NCBI GenBank assembly: GCA_016795385.1
Contig: JAEUHI010000076.1
Location: 16,861 to 80,860, forward strand
DNA length: 64,000 bases
Direction: 5' to 3'
DNA from: Verrucomicrobiales bacterium
GTDB lineage: Bacteria > Verrucomicrobiota > Verrucomicrobiia > Verrucomicrobiales > DEV007
Positions 7,025 through 15,784 of the stretch are shown in pieces (within the stretch, counting starts at the first letter, position 1; the number at the start of each line of letters is the position of its first letter). The notes below the pieces were generated by a model. The model was given only the letters and a program-made list of their open reading frames with translations, searched no databases and was not told the origin of the DNA. The position numbers and the translations under genes were made by a program.

Positions 7025-7710
7025 AGGTCGTCTCCGCCACCCTCCTGATTCCCGTGATCCTGGCCGGATTCCTCCGTGCCGAAGATGCGGTGTTGCCCAC
7101 CGGCTATCCGGTGACACGCTACACCGACATCTGGGAGAACTCCCCCTTCAACCGCGAAGTGGTGAAGGCGGCGGCGAAGACGATGGAAAGCAGCTTCGCG
7201 GGATCGCTGGTTCTGGAAGGTCTCGTCACCGACGACACCCTCGGTCCGATCGCGTATGTCCGCGATGTCCGCGAGGACAAACCGATCGTCATCACGAAGG
7301 AAAAGACCGAAGCCCATCCCTTCACGATCGTTTCCGCCAACCAGGTCGCCAATCCGGAGGAAACCAAGGTGACGGTGACGGATGGAAGCGAAACCGGCGA
7401 GATCGGCTACGTCGTCGCGAAACTCACCCAGGCGATCGCGGCACCGGCTCCCGCGGCTCCGACCCAACCGCAAAACCGGCAGGGACAGGGCGGGCAACCT
7501 CCCGGTCGCGACGGCAAAGGCCTACCCCTGCCAGGCGGTGCCGGCGGAGGTGGGGCGGCTGGAGCGTCGCCTGCCCTGAGCCGCAATCCTCCCGGATCCA
7601 CACCCGTTCCGAAGCCCGAAGACGCCGGCAAACCCACGAGCGTGGCTCCCGCCCTCGACAACATGGATGCCGAACCACGCCGCCGCCGCGTCCCCTTGCC
7701 CGGAGGCTGA
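7021..7710 (+). CDS. Periplasmic protein of the secretion operon (GspC/PilP-like?)
   Basis: This 229-residue protein has a signal peptide (1-20, ends LRAED), a ~110-residue folded domain, and a Pro/Gly-rich tail from about 145. It sits between the M-like protein and the secretin, the place where a GspC or PilP pilotin-like partner of the secretin is expected. The central domain is of similar size to a homology-region domain. No diagnostic motif is visible, so the role as the inner-to-outer membrane link is an inference from position. Translation is coupled to the preceding gene by an ATGA overlap. Confidence 0.5.
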   Translation: MKVVSATLLIPVILAGFLRAEDAVLPTGYPVTRYTDIWENSPFNREVVKAAAKTMESSFAGSLVLEGLVTDDTLGPIAYVRDVREDKPIVITKEKTEAHPFTIVSANQVANPEETKVTVTDGSETGEIGYVVAKLTQAIAAPAPAAPTQPQNRQGQGGQPPGRDGKGLPLPGGAGGGGAAGASPALSRNPPGSTPVPKPEDAGKPTSVAPALDNMDAEPRRRRVPLPGG

Positions 7711-7736
7711 ACTTTTTTTCCTGACGAAACACCAAC

Positions 7737-10184
7737 ATGAACAAGTTTCCCCCCTTCCCTGCCTTCGCGTGGCTCGCCGCCACCTTCTTGCTGGCGGCCA
7801 TCCGGATCGGATCCGCGCAGGATAATCCGGCCCCGAACGCTCCCGCTCAAGCACCCGCGGCGACCAACGCCGATACTCCCCAACCTCCCGCTCCCGGCAT
7901 CACCGCTCCGGGCAGCGAACCGATGACGGACGTCCAGTTCCCCAACACGCCCATCCCGGTGATCCTGCTCGAGTATGAGCGCCTCACCGGCAAACGCGTC
8001 ATCCGCGACACGACGGTGCAGGACAAGAATCTCATCATCCAGACCTCCGGCAAAATGACCTACGCCGAGGCCGCCGAGTTCATTGAGAAGAGCTTTCTTC
8101 TGAACGGCTACGCCCTTCTCCCGACGGACAAGCCGGATCAGATGAAAATCATCGCCTACAACACGGATAAAAAGCCGAGCAGCCAGGGTCTGCCCATTTA
8201 CACAACGCCTTTCCAGCTCCCCGATACCGAGCAGGTCGTGACCTACATCATGCCTCTCTCCTACCTCGCCCCCGAGGAGGCGGCTGAACTCTTTTCCAAT
8301 GTGATCGTGCTGAACGCCTACGGCAAGATCACCCCGCTGAAGTCTTCCGCAGCCGTCGTCATCACGGAAAGCTCGACGAACATCAAGCGACTCATCGAAC
8401 TGCGCGATCATCTCGATGTGAGCCAGGTGCAGACGATCGACCAGACCTTCCAGCTTCAGCGTGCCGATGCCGAGGATGTTGTGGAGGCTCTCATCGATGT
8501 GCTGGGCCTCGATCAGGAGAGCGCCAAGAGCGGCGGCAACCCGCAGGGTGGTGCTCCCCAGGCTCCGAACCAACCGGGCCAGCCCTCCCCGGCGAACCTC
8601 GCTGTGAACGATGCCTCGGATTCCAGCCTGCCTTCGCAGGGACGGAGCAGTTCCGCCTTCGCCAAGCCAAATGCGCCGAAGCCCCGCGTCCGTGCGATCG
8701 AGCGCGCCAACCGCGTCCTCGTCATCGCCACTCCGCAGGACATGCAATACATCGAGAGCATCATCAACCACCTCGATGCCCCGGTGGAAACGGAGACCTA
8801 CATGCGCCGGCAGCTCCACTACATCGCCGTGTCCGACTTCCTCAAGATCGCCGGAAACGTGATTCTCCGCGGTGCCAAGGATGAAAACGGCGGCGAAATC
8901 GCAGGGGGCGACGAGCAGAATCAAAACGGGCTCGACAATTCCGGCAATACCAACAACACGAACAACACCGGCGATCCCTCCGCCCTCGGCAGCAACTCGG
9001 GGCGCAGCGGAGGAGCGACCGGCGATCTCGGCAACGCGGGCTCCGACCAGGCGGCGGCACCGCAATCCGTCGTGATCGGCAAGACGCTTCTCATCGCAGA
9101 CAACATCCAGAACATGCTGATCGCCTCGGGGCCGCCCGAGAGTCTTCAGCAGATCGACGAGTTGCTCGACTCGATGGACGTCCGTCCCGTGCAGATCCAG
9201 ATCTCGGCGATCATTTCACAGCTCACCCTGGGCGATGATTTCGAATTCGCCGCCAACCTCCTCCGCACCCTCGAACAGCCCGCCAACGGCGAGCGTTTCC
9301 TGAACGGCAGCCGCTTCAATGGAGCCGGCACGATCACCTCGAATCCCGATGCGAAGTTTTTCAACATCACCAACCTGACCACGCCTGCGAGCCTCGCGAC
9401 GGCGAATTCGGGCCTCGCTTTCTACGGTCAGATCAACCGCTACCTCGACGCGCACCTCTCCATGCTGGAGACGACGAACCGCTTCAAGGTGCTCTCGCGC
9501 CCGACGATCTACACGGTCAACAACCGCCAGGCCGTCATCGAGACCGGACAACGTGTTGCGGTGCCCCGCAGCACCCTCTCGTCGCTCGACACCGGGGGGA
9601 TCAACAACAACAACCAGACCGTGACGGCGAGCATCGACTACGAAAACGTCGTGCTGCGCATCGCGGTGATCCCGCTCATCAACGCGAACGGAGAGATCAC
9701 CCTGCAGATCCAGCAAAAGAACGACGACATCGTCGGCAGCACCATCATCGGGGGCGATGAGATTCCCACGATCGGCACCCAGAGCCTCGGCACCACCGTG
9801 ATGGTCCCGGACGGCGGCACCGTCCTTCTTGGAGGCCTCATCAGCGAGGATGACAGCAAGGCGCAGGCCGGGATGCCGCTCTTCGCGAACCTGCCTCTCG
9901 TCGGCCGTGTCTTCGGATCGACCACCGATGCGATCAACCGCGAAGAGCTCCTCATCTTCATCCAGCCGAAAGTGATCCGCAGCGAGAGCGAACAGATCCT
10001 CGTCGACAACGACCTGAAGGACCGCACCCGCATCGCCGCGCCTGCGGAGGAGTTCGCGACCAATGCCGACAACAACCTCGACGTCTTTGAATCGCAGGAT
10101 TTCAACTCGGCCGAGAAACGCGTCTTTTTCTTCCGGGATCTCTTCAAGAAGAAACCCGCGGTGCGCGCCGTGCCGGTGGAGTGA
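7737..10184 (+). CDS. Secretin (GspD/PilQ family)
   Basis: This 815-residue outer-membrane secretin has a signal peptide (1-27) and a Pro/Ala linker, followed by N0/N1-type domains (about 60-260). A long Ser/Asn/Gly-rich insertion (about 385-440) follows. The C-terminal secretin domain carries VPDGGTVLLGGLI, PLFANLPLVGRVF and the ending ELLIFIQPKVI. It would form the exit channel for the pseudopilus system encoded just upstream. ATPase (GspE), platform (GspF) and major pseudopilin (GspG) genes are not in this window. It is the last gene of the co-directional block. Confidence 0.9.
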   Translation: MNKFPPFPAFAWLAATFLLAAIRIGSAQDNPAPNAPAQAPAATNADTPQPPAPGITAPGSEPMTDVQFPNTPIPVILLEYERLTGKRVIRDTTVQDKNLIIQTSGKMTYAEAAEFIEKSFLLNGYALLPTDKPDQMKIIAYNTDKKPSSQGLPIYTTPFQLPDTEQVVTYIMPLSYLAPEEAAELFSNVIVLNAYGKITPLKSSAAVVITESSTNIKRLIELRDHLDVSQVQTIDQTFQLQRADAEDVVEALIDVLGLDQESAKSGGNPQGGAPQAPNQPGQPSPANLAVNDASDSSLPSQGRSSSAFAKPNAPKPRVRAIERANRVLVIATPQDMQYIESIINHLDAPVETETYMRRQLHYIAVSDFLKIAGNVILRGAKDENGGEIAGGDEQNQNGLDNSGNTNNTNNTGDPSALGSNSGRSGGATGDLGNAGSDQAAAPQSVVIGKTLLIADNIQNMLIASGPPESLQQIDELLDSMDVRPVQIQISAIISQLTLGDDFEFAANLLRTLEQPANGERFLNGSRFNGAGTITSNPDAKFFNITNLTTPASLATANSGLAFYGQINRYLDAHLSMLETTNRFKVLSRPTIYTVNNRQAVIETGQRVAVPRSTLSSLDTGGINNNNQTVTASIDYENVVLRIAVIPLINANGEITLQIQQKNDDIVGSTIIGGDEIPTIGTQSLGTTVMVPDGGTVLLGGLISEDDSKAQAGMPLFANLPLVGRVFGSTTDAINREELLIFIQPKVIRSESEQILVDNDLKDRTRIAAPAEEFATNADNNLDVFESQDFNSAEKRVFFFRDLFKKKPAVRAVPVE

Positions 10185-10218
10185 AACGGTCCGCCGTCTT
10201 GCAATCGCACGCGCGCGC

Positions 10219-10860
10219 TCACTCGCCGCGGCTGTCGCGCAACTCGATCGCACCGATCGCCGCCATGATGCGGTTGGCGATGGCCTGGTAACGATCCTTG
10301 CTGGAGAGCGAGGGATCGTTCACCAGATCATCGAGCACGATCCGCTCGCCCACGGCGAGGGTCACGGGATGGCGTTTGAGTTTGCCGCTGCCGCGCGGCA
10401 GGGCTTTTTCGGGACCGAACAAACGCACCGGCAGCACGGGCACACCCGCCTTGCAGACGATCATGCCGACGCCGGGCTCGCCTTCGGTCTTGATCTTGCC
10501 GTCGAGGGTGCGCTCGCCTTCGGGAAAAATCAGCACTTTTTGCCCGTCCTTGAGCAACTGGATGACAAGCTTCAGGGAGGAGAGCTCGGGCTTCTCCTGG
10601 TTTACCGGGATGGCGTTGACGCGGGTGTAGATGAAGTTCGCCACGGGATGGTCGAAGAGCGTCTTCCTCGCGAAGTAATAGATCGGCTCGCGGAAGGCGC
10701 CGCCGATGAAAGGCGGGTCGAGGAAACTGACGTGATTCGAGACGATGAGGAGTCCATCGGGGAGGTTCTCGAGGCGCTCGCCGTCCTGCACCCGGAAGGA
10801 GCAGACCACCTTGGAAACGAGCTTGGAAAGGGAATGGCCGAGCCAATACCAGAAATTCAT
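10219..10860 (-). CDS. plsC: 1-acyl-sn-glycerol-3-phosphate acyltransferase
   Basis: This 213-residue enzyme would transfer an acyl chain to lysophosphatidic acid at the inner membrane to make phosphatidic acid. Motif I N-H-V-S-F-L-D-P (42-49) and motif III F-P-E-G-E-R (112-117) are intact, with the PVRLFGP block after them. There is a weakly hydrophobic N terminus. It is the last gene of the minus-strand run 15697 to 10219. PlsC-like paralogues can also act on ornithine lipids. Confidence 0.9.
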   Translation of the reverse strand: MNFWYWLGHSLSKLVSKVVCSFRVQDGERLENLPDGLLIVSNHVSFLDPPFIGGAFREPIYYFARKTLFDHPVANFIYTRVNAIPVNQEKPELSSLKLVIQLLKDGQKVLIFPEGERTLDGKIKTEGEPGVGMIVCKAGVPVLPVRLFGPEKALPRGSGKLKRHPVTLAVGERIVLDDLVNDPSLSSKDRYQAIANRIMAAIGAIELRDSRGE

Positions 10861-10894
10861 GACGCGGAATCGTCGGATCGAGCCGTCGAGGAGC

Positions 10895-11098
10895 TCAGTT
10901 GCCCCCGGTCGTGCCGTCGGTCAGGGGAATGAGAATCGAAGACGAAGTCTCCGTTTGCTGCTTCTCCGTCTCGGAGAGCCGCACCGGCACGCGCAGGAGG
11001 TTCGCGGCCCGGGACAATTGATGGTTCACCATCCCGCACGCGCTGAAAAACAGCGAGGTCGCGAGGAGAAGCACGGCAAGGAAAAGACGGCGCATCAT
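10895..11098 (-). CDS. Small lipoprotein
   Basis: This 67-residue protein has a type II signal peptide MMRRLFLAVLLLATSLFFSACG with the lipobox F-S-A-C (Cys 21). The short mature part (MVNHQLSRAANLLRVPVRL) is amphipathic. A longer reading frame runs upstream to 11245, but its extra 49 residues overlap the next gene and lack a signal, so ATG 11098 is used. It lies between the DUF4350 gene and plsC. Function unknown. Confidence 0.65.
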   Translation of the reverse strand: MMRRLFLAVLLLATSLFFSACGMVNHQLSRAANLLRVPVRLSETEKQQTETSSSILIPLTDGTTGGN

Positions 11099-11129
11099 GT
11101 GCGTTTCATCGCGGAGAAAGCCCGCCTTG

Positions 11130-12563
11130 TCAACGTTTTCGCAACACCTCGACGATGCCCCGGTAGGCGTCGGCGATGCCGAACTCTTTCGGATCCTGCC
11201 GGTGCCGGGCGAGGAGACGATCGATCTTTTCGCGCTGGGGGCCATCGGCTCCCGAGGCGCGGGACTGCGCCCAGATCTCGACGCATTGGGCGAGCAATCC
11301 CGCGGAAGGCACGCTGCGCCGCAAGAGACGGATGAGCCCGGCCCCGGTCCCCTCGCCCATCACCGCCCCGGATCCGCCGACAAGGCCTCTCTCGCGCTCT
11401 TCACTGCCGGGCACCAACGGCACCGCGCTGCGCCACACCCAGAGTGCGAAAAAGGCGAGCAGGCCGAGGATCACTCCATGTCCGCGGTAGCGCCGGATCA
11501 GTTTCATCGCTCCGCCGGTCTCGGTCGTGCCGTGGATGGTTTCGTCGAAGATCACCTTGCCCTTCCCTCCGATCAGCCAGAGGAGGAATTCAGGCTCGGC
11601 CCCATGGTGGAGGCTCTCGTTGCTCACGAAATAGGTGTCTGAGGCGAGTACGATGGTGCCTTTGCCAAAGGGGCGTTCGATCACCACCGGCTGGTCATCC
11701 ACCCACACGACCGGTTTCCAGGCTTCGTCCGTGGCCTTGAAGCGGTACTGCGAACGCCACATCGGCAACTCGGCCGGCACTTTCACCCCGCCGACCGATT
11801 CACCCGCCCGCGTCTCCCAGCCCTCCACCGGACGCTCGAAAACATCCGCGGATGGCACCTCGAATCCCAGCTTCTTCGGAAGCGTGGGGCCGAGGATGCC
11901 CTCCATCTGCTTTTCGAACTCCTCCAGCTCATCGGACTCTTCCTGCTCCTTCGTCTTCTTCGAGTCCTTCTCCTTCGAGCCTTCGCTCTTCGCCTCCGGG
12001 GCTTCCTTACCGTCCTTGACCGCCGGCGTCCCCTTCTCCCGGTTCTCTTCCCGGGAAGGCTCGACCACCGGACCGCCTTTTGCGACCGGAGTCGGCTCGC
12101 CGCGCCGATTCGCCTGCTCTTCGCGGAAGCGTCGGCGACGCTCGATCCAATCGTCCTCGAACTCACTCAGGGAGGGCTGGTATTTTTCCGGAACGAGCTC
12201 GGGATTCATCGTCAGGACCAGTCTCGCGCCTTCCTCCACCGCCTTCATCACCGGCGAGTTTTCCGGGGCACGGATGTCCTCGAATCCATCCCGCGGATAA
12301 CCGAGCAAGAGAATCGCCGTGTCGGCATCGAGCCCCGTGACCGAATTCAAATGGATGAGGTTGCGCGAGACCGTCACCGTCTCCATCCCCTCGAGCGATT
12401 CGTAGAACGCGCTTGTGCCGAGCGGGTCATTGCGGAAGCTCGCGTAGTAGGGATAAATCCCGCCTTCGGCAAAACGCTTTTCGAGCACGCCGAAAAATCC
12501 GGCCACGAGCAACACGCCGAGCAGGAGCAGCCCCATCTTTGTCACTGTCGCGCGTGTCCACAT
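11130..12563 (-). CDS. DUF4350-domain membrane protein
   Basis: This 477-residue protein has one N-terminal membrane helix (about 10-26) and a DUF4350-like domain (SFRNDPLGTSAFYESLE near 40-57). A very charged Lys/Glu insertion (about 140-210), a second conserved part and a second helix near residue 365 follow. DUF4350 proteins usually accompany MoxR ATPase, DUF58 and DUF4129 genes; here only the DUF4129 partner is adjacent, 9 nt upstream. It is possibly involved in envelope or complex assembly. The charged insertion looks lineage-specific. Confidence 0.75.
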   Translation of the reverse strand: MWTRATVTKMGLLLLGVLLVAGFFGVLEKRFAEGGIYPYYASFRNDPLGTSAFYESLEGMETVTVSRNLIHLNSVTGLDADTAILLLGYPRDGFEDIRAPENSPVMKAVEEGARLVLTMNPELVPEKYQPSLSEFEDDWIERRRRFREEQANRRGEPTPVAKGGPVVEPSREENREKGTPAVKDGKEAPEAKSEGSKEKDSKKTKEQEESDELEEFEKQMEGILGPTLPKKLGFEVPSADVFERPVEGWETRAGESVGGVKVPAELPMWRSQYRFKATDEAWKPVVWVDDQPVVIERPFGKGTIVLASDTYFVSNESLHHGAEPEFLLWLIGGKGKVIFDETIHGTTETGGAMKLIRRYRGHGVILGLLAFFALWVWRSAVPLVPGSEERERGLVGGSGAVMGEGTGAGLIRLLRRSVPSAGLLAQCVEIWAQSRASGADGPQREKIDRLLARHRQDPKEFGIADAYRGIVEVLRKR

Positions 12564-12572
12564 CGGTTTGGT

Positions 12573-14318
12573 TCAGGCTCCCACCGGAGCGGCAGCAGGT
12601 CGGACGGAGGCCTTCGCCGACTCCGCGGCGATGAGTCCGTGATTCTTCAGGTAAAAATCGAGCGAGCCCTCGGCGAGCCGATGCATCCCATACCAGGATC
12701 GCTCGAAGAGTGCGGTGTTTTCATCGAAGGCCCGGCGCAAATCGCCGAGGGTCCGCGCCCGCAGCGCCAGTTCACCGCGGTAATCGCGGTTCGACTTGAA
12801 TCTCGCGATCTTCAGCAAGCCCTTTTCCCCGAGGTGGGCGAGGGTCGCCAAAAAGAGCGCGCGCACCGCGAGACGCTCCTCGCCCCGCTCGATTTGTTCG
12901 CGTGCGAGCCGCAGCCACTCCTCCTCATGCAACTGGGTCGCGACGATATCCTCGCTCGTCAGATCGATCGCGGTGGAGCGCTCCTCCTCATCGATCACCT
13001 CTTTTTCCTGCCCCCGATATCGGAGATAGACCGAGATCGCGAGCCAGACGAGCAGACCAAGAATGACCACGACGAGCACGATCGAAACGGTGGAACTGAG
13101 ACCCTGGAATTGTTTTGCGTCGCCACCTCCGCCGGATGAGGTCCCGCGCTCGCGCTCCAAAAGTTCCTTCAAGGCCTCTTCGATCCAGTCCTGTATCTCC
13201 TTGAAGAAGCGCTTCACACTGGCGGCGATCTCGTTGAGCCGCTGTCCGAGCCACGAGTCCGTGCCGGCCTCTTCACTCTCGAGCGCGCGGCGCGAGAGCT
13301 GCCATTGATACTTCTTTTGCTCGAGGGTTTCCGCGATCTCCCTTTCAAAACGAAGGGCCTCGGCCGACGGCTCCACCCGTTTCTCACGCTCCTGCGCCCC
13401 GGACGGCGTCGCGAACCCTATCAGACCGAGCAACACCAGCGCGGCTGCGGCCCGGGATTTGCCGGAGAGACGCTCCTCCACGGCCCGCCCCTGCCTCACC
13501 TGGGCGAGGCGTCCGAGGAGATCGGCGCCCGTCGAGCGGGAGCGGGTGTAGAAACAGCGGAGCACATAGGCCGCATTCAGGAGGGGGCAGATCGCGAGCT
13601 GTGTCAGCAGCACCACGCCGATGAGGAAGGTCGTGTTCGAGGTCGCCGCCGCGGGACTGAGAGTGAAAACCGTCTCCACCCCGAAAAACATCTTCAGCAT
13701 CGAGGGAACGAAAAGGCAGGTGCCGACCAGATTCGCCAGGGTGAAGAGGGTGACGAAAAAGAAGACGATGAGGACGCCGTGATTCTGCGCCCATTGATCA
13801 TGGGAATAGCGGATCGAGTGAGAGACGAGGTCGCGGAAAGGACGCGGTGAGGGCGGTGTCGTCAACGCGAGCGCCGCGAAATTCTGCTGGGTCGCGAGAA
13901 TCCATCCGAGCGGGATCGCAAAAAAGATCCCGATGAGCAGCAGGGGGAACTGCACCGCCTGACAGAGGAACAAGGCGGCGTGGGCGCGGAACCGCTCGCC
14001 CCGGGTCATCACCGGAATGCCGCCGGGATCGAGCATGCCCCAGAGACTGGCACAATAACGGGCCTGGCAGATCCTCATCCAGAAATAGAGCAATGTCAGG
14101 ATGAGGGCGGCAAACGCCGCGTCGCGCCCCGCGAGACTGCTCCGCCCCATGTCCGCCACGAAATAGAGCAGGCCGACCGCCCACGGCACCGCACCGAGAT
14201 AATATCGCCAGAAGACGGACACATCGGCGGTGCGCACGAGGTGGAACGCCTCCTCGAGGATCTGCATCGCTGCGATCTCCCGCTTCCGCTTTTTCACTCT
14301 CCGGTTCACCTTGGTCAT
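12573..14318 (-). CDS. Multi-pass membrane protein with C-terminal DUF4129
   Basis: This 581-residue protein has about five to six hydrophobic segments in the first 280 residues. A Ser/Gly-rich coiled linker (about 300-410), another membrane helix (about 412-430) and a cytosolic DUF4129-type domain follow (Y-R-G-E-L-A-L-R-A and LRRAFDENTALFERSWYG near the C terminus). It belongs with the DUF4350 protein downstream. ATG 14318 is kept, though ATG 14267 (MQILEEAF) would skip a very basic 17-residue leader. Confidence 0.7.
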   Translation of the reverse strand: MTKVNRRVKKRKREIAAMQILEEAFHLVRTADVSVFWRYYLGAVPWAVGLLYFVADMGRSSLAGRDAAFAALILTLLYFWMRICQARYCASLWGMLDPGGIPVMTRGERFRAHAALFLCQAVQFPLLLIGIFFAIPLGWILATQQNFAALALTTPPSPRPFRDLVSHSIRYSHDQWAQNHGVLIVFFFVTLFTLANLVGTCLFVPSMLKMFFGVETVFTLSPAAATSNTTFLIGVVLLTQLAICPLLNAAYVLRCFYTRSRSTGADLLGRLAQVRQGRAVEERLSGKSRAAAALVLLGLIGFATPSGAQEREKRVEPSAEALRFEREIAETLEQKKYQWQLSRRALESEEAGTDSWLGQRLNEIAASVKRFFKEIQDWIEEALKELLERERGTSSGGGGDAKQFQGLSSTVSIVLVVVILGLLVWLAISVYLRYRGQEKEVIDEEERSTAIDLTSEDIVATQLHEEEWLRLAREQIERGEERLAVRALFLATLAHLGEKGLLKIARFKSNRDYRGELALRARTLGDLRRAFDENTALFERSWYGMHRLAEGSLDFYLKNHGLIAAESAKASVRPAAAPVGA

Positions 14319-14327
14319 ATCGCGGCG

Positions 14328-14639
14328 TCACTCCCAGATCGTGCCATCGTGAAACGCGTCCGGGATATCCCCGAGAAACCGCGCGAAAAGGTAAAAGAGC
14401 CCCCAGGCGATCGCGAGCGCCAGACCATACTGGATCCACGCCGCCGGATGGAAGGAGAACCGGCGTTTCGCGGGACGCGCCGCCTCGACGCTGGCGGCGA
14501 GACAGGCGACGCAGACGAGTTTCCCATGGTGCTCGGTGACGCACTCCCCGCAGAAAAAACGCCTGCAGGAGGGGCACCGCGCCATTGCGGGGCGGTCCGC
14601 GTGGATGGCACACTGGGATCTGGCGAGCGGCTGACTCAT
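14328..14639 (-). CDS. B-box-like zinc-binding membrane protein
   Basis: This 103-residue protein has N-terminal metal ligands C10, H13, C22, C25, C30, C33, H37/H38, C43 and C46, a B-box/treble-clef-like spacing that would bind two zinc ions. One membrane helix follows at about 70-86. It overlaps the upstream gene by ATGA (14636-14639) and ends 9 nt before the DUF4129 gene starts. The combination of B-box and membrane anchor suggests a small adaptor; its partner is unknown. Confidence 0.7.
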   Translation of the reverse strand: MSQPLARSQCAIHADRPAMARCPSCRRFFCGECVTEHHGKLVCVACLAASVEAARPAKRRFSFHPAAWIQYGLALAIAWGLFYLFARFLGDIPDAFHDGTIWE

Positions 14640-15697
14640 TCCACTTCCTCAGCCGGGGTGGCGACGATCGCGGGCGACGCGCTCAAGCTCGCGGCCAGCC
14701 GGATCTTGCCCCGCCACTTCACGGCAAGGACGAGACCGGTGACCGCCGATACCAACATGGCACCCAGCAGGCCGACAAAGGTCGCATAGAGCCAAAAGCC
14801 CCCCTCCGCGGTGAGCGCGGTGTAAGCCTCGAGCGGACCCGTGAAACCCACGGTGTAGGCCGGCTCGCGGGTCGCCACGACGAGGTAATAGACCGTGCCG
14901 ATGCCGACGACGAGGAAATGCAGACCGAGGAGCAGCCAGAGCACGGTGCGCAGCGACTCCGGAGTCGGCTTTCTCACCACCGAAACGAGCGAGAGCAGGA
15001 GCAGGAGGCTGCCGACGAGGATCAGGAAGAGGACAAAAGCCGTGAGACCGAGACTCTCGAGATGCAGAGCCGCCAATCCGGCGAGCGCGAAAATGACGAA
15101 CGACCCGAAGGCGATCGGCACGGTCGCGGGCACTTGGAAAAATCCCATGCCGCGGGCCGCGTCATCAATGGTCGTCGTCCCTTCCCTGGCCCCCTCCGCG
15201 CTCACGCGGACTCCCGCCTGGCTCGTCCGGATCCGGGCATCGATCCGCCCCAGGGTTTCGAGGGTGCGATGATAGCGGTTCAGCGGGATGATGCGCTCCC
15301 GGGAAAGACGTGTCTGGATATCGCAGACGCACGTCGGCCCGAGGATGAGATGCCGCACGAGCAGGGCGAGCGAGCCGAGACCGAACGCGAAGGCGAGCGA
15401 GAGACCGATCACCGCGGCCGACCCCATCCCATCCGCGGTCACGAGGATGAGGGTGATGACGAGACTCGCGAGGAGCAGTCCGAAGGTGAAGAGCAGAATC
15501 CGCCCCATGCGGGAAGTCTTCGCGACATTCACCGCCTGGATCTCGGAAAGGCGGAACCGCTTGTATTCCTCCGTAAAAGCGAGAAGGAATCCCGAGCCCT
15601 TCACATAGACGAGATGATCCTCACCCAGCCACAAACTGGAGAATCCGAAACGATCCCGGGCGAGAGGCTGGTACTTGTCGGAGAATGCTTTCACCAT
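14636..15697 (-). CDS. Polytopic membrane protein with PH-like N terminus
   Basis: This 353-residue protein has an N-terminal ~50-residue beta-rich segment (LWLGEDHLVYVKG...) resembling a bacterial PH-like domain, then paired hydrophobic segments around 65-110, a cytosolic loop, and five or so further helices from about 185. It is the first gene of the minus-strand operon leading to plsC. No enzymatic motif was recognised; function unknown. Confidence 0.6.
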   Translation of the reverse strand: MVKAFSDKYQPLARDRFGFSSLWLGEDHLVYVKGSGFLLAFTEEYKRFRLSEIQAVNVAKTSRMGRILLFTFGLLLASLVITLILVTADGMGSAAVIGLSLAFAFGLGSLALLVRHLILGPTCVCDIQTRLSRERIIPLNRYHRTLETLGRIDARIRTSQAGVRVSAEGAREGTTTIDDAARGMGFFQVPATVPIAFGSFVIFALAGLAALHLESLGLTAFVLFLILVGSLLLLLSLVSVVRKPTPESLRTVLWLLLGLHFLVVGIGTVYYLVVATREPAYTVGFTGPLEAYTALTAEGGFWLYATFVGLLGAMLVSAVTGLVLAVKWRGKIRLAASLSASPAIVATPAEEVE

Positions 15698-15784
15698 CGC
15701 CGACAGTGAACACCCGGATGGGCCTCGCGGTCAAGCTCCGGACGACGCCCGCGGCGGATTTGCGGAGCATTCCCCGCCCGATTC

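Noticed and set aside
12351..13139. 262-codon plus-strand frame
   Set aside because: Lies antisense to DUF4350/DUF4129 genes and has no recognisable features.
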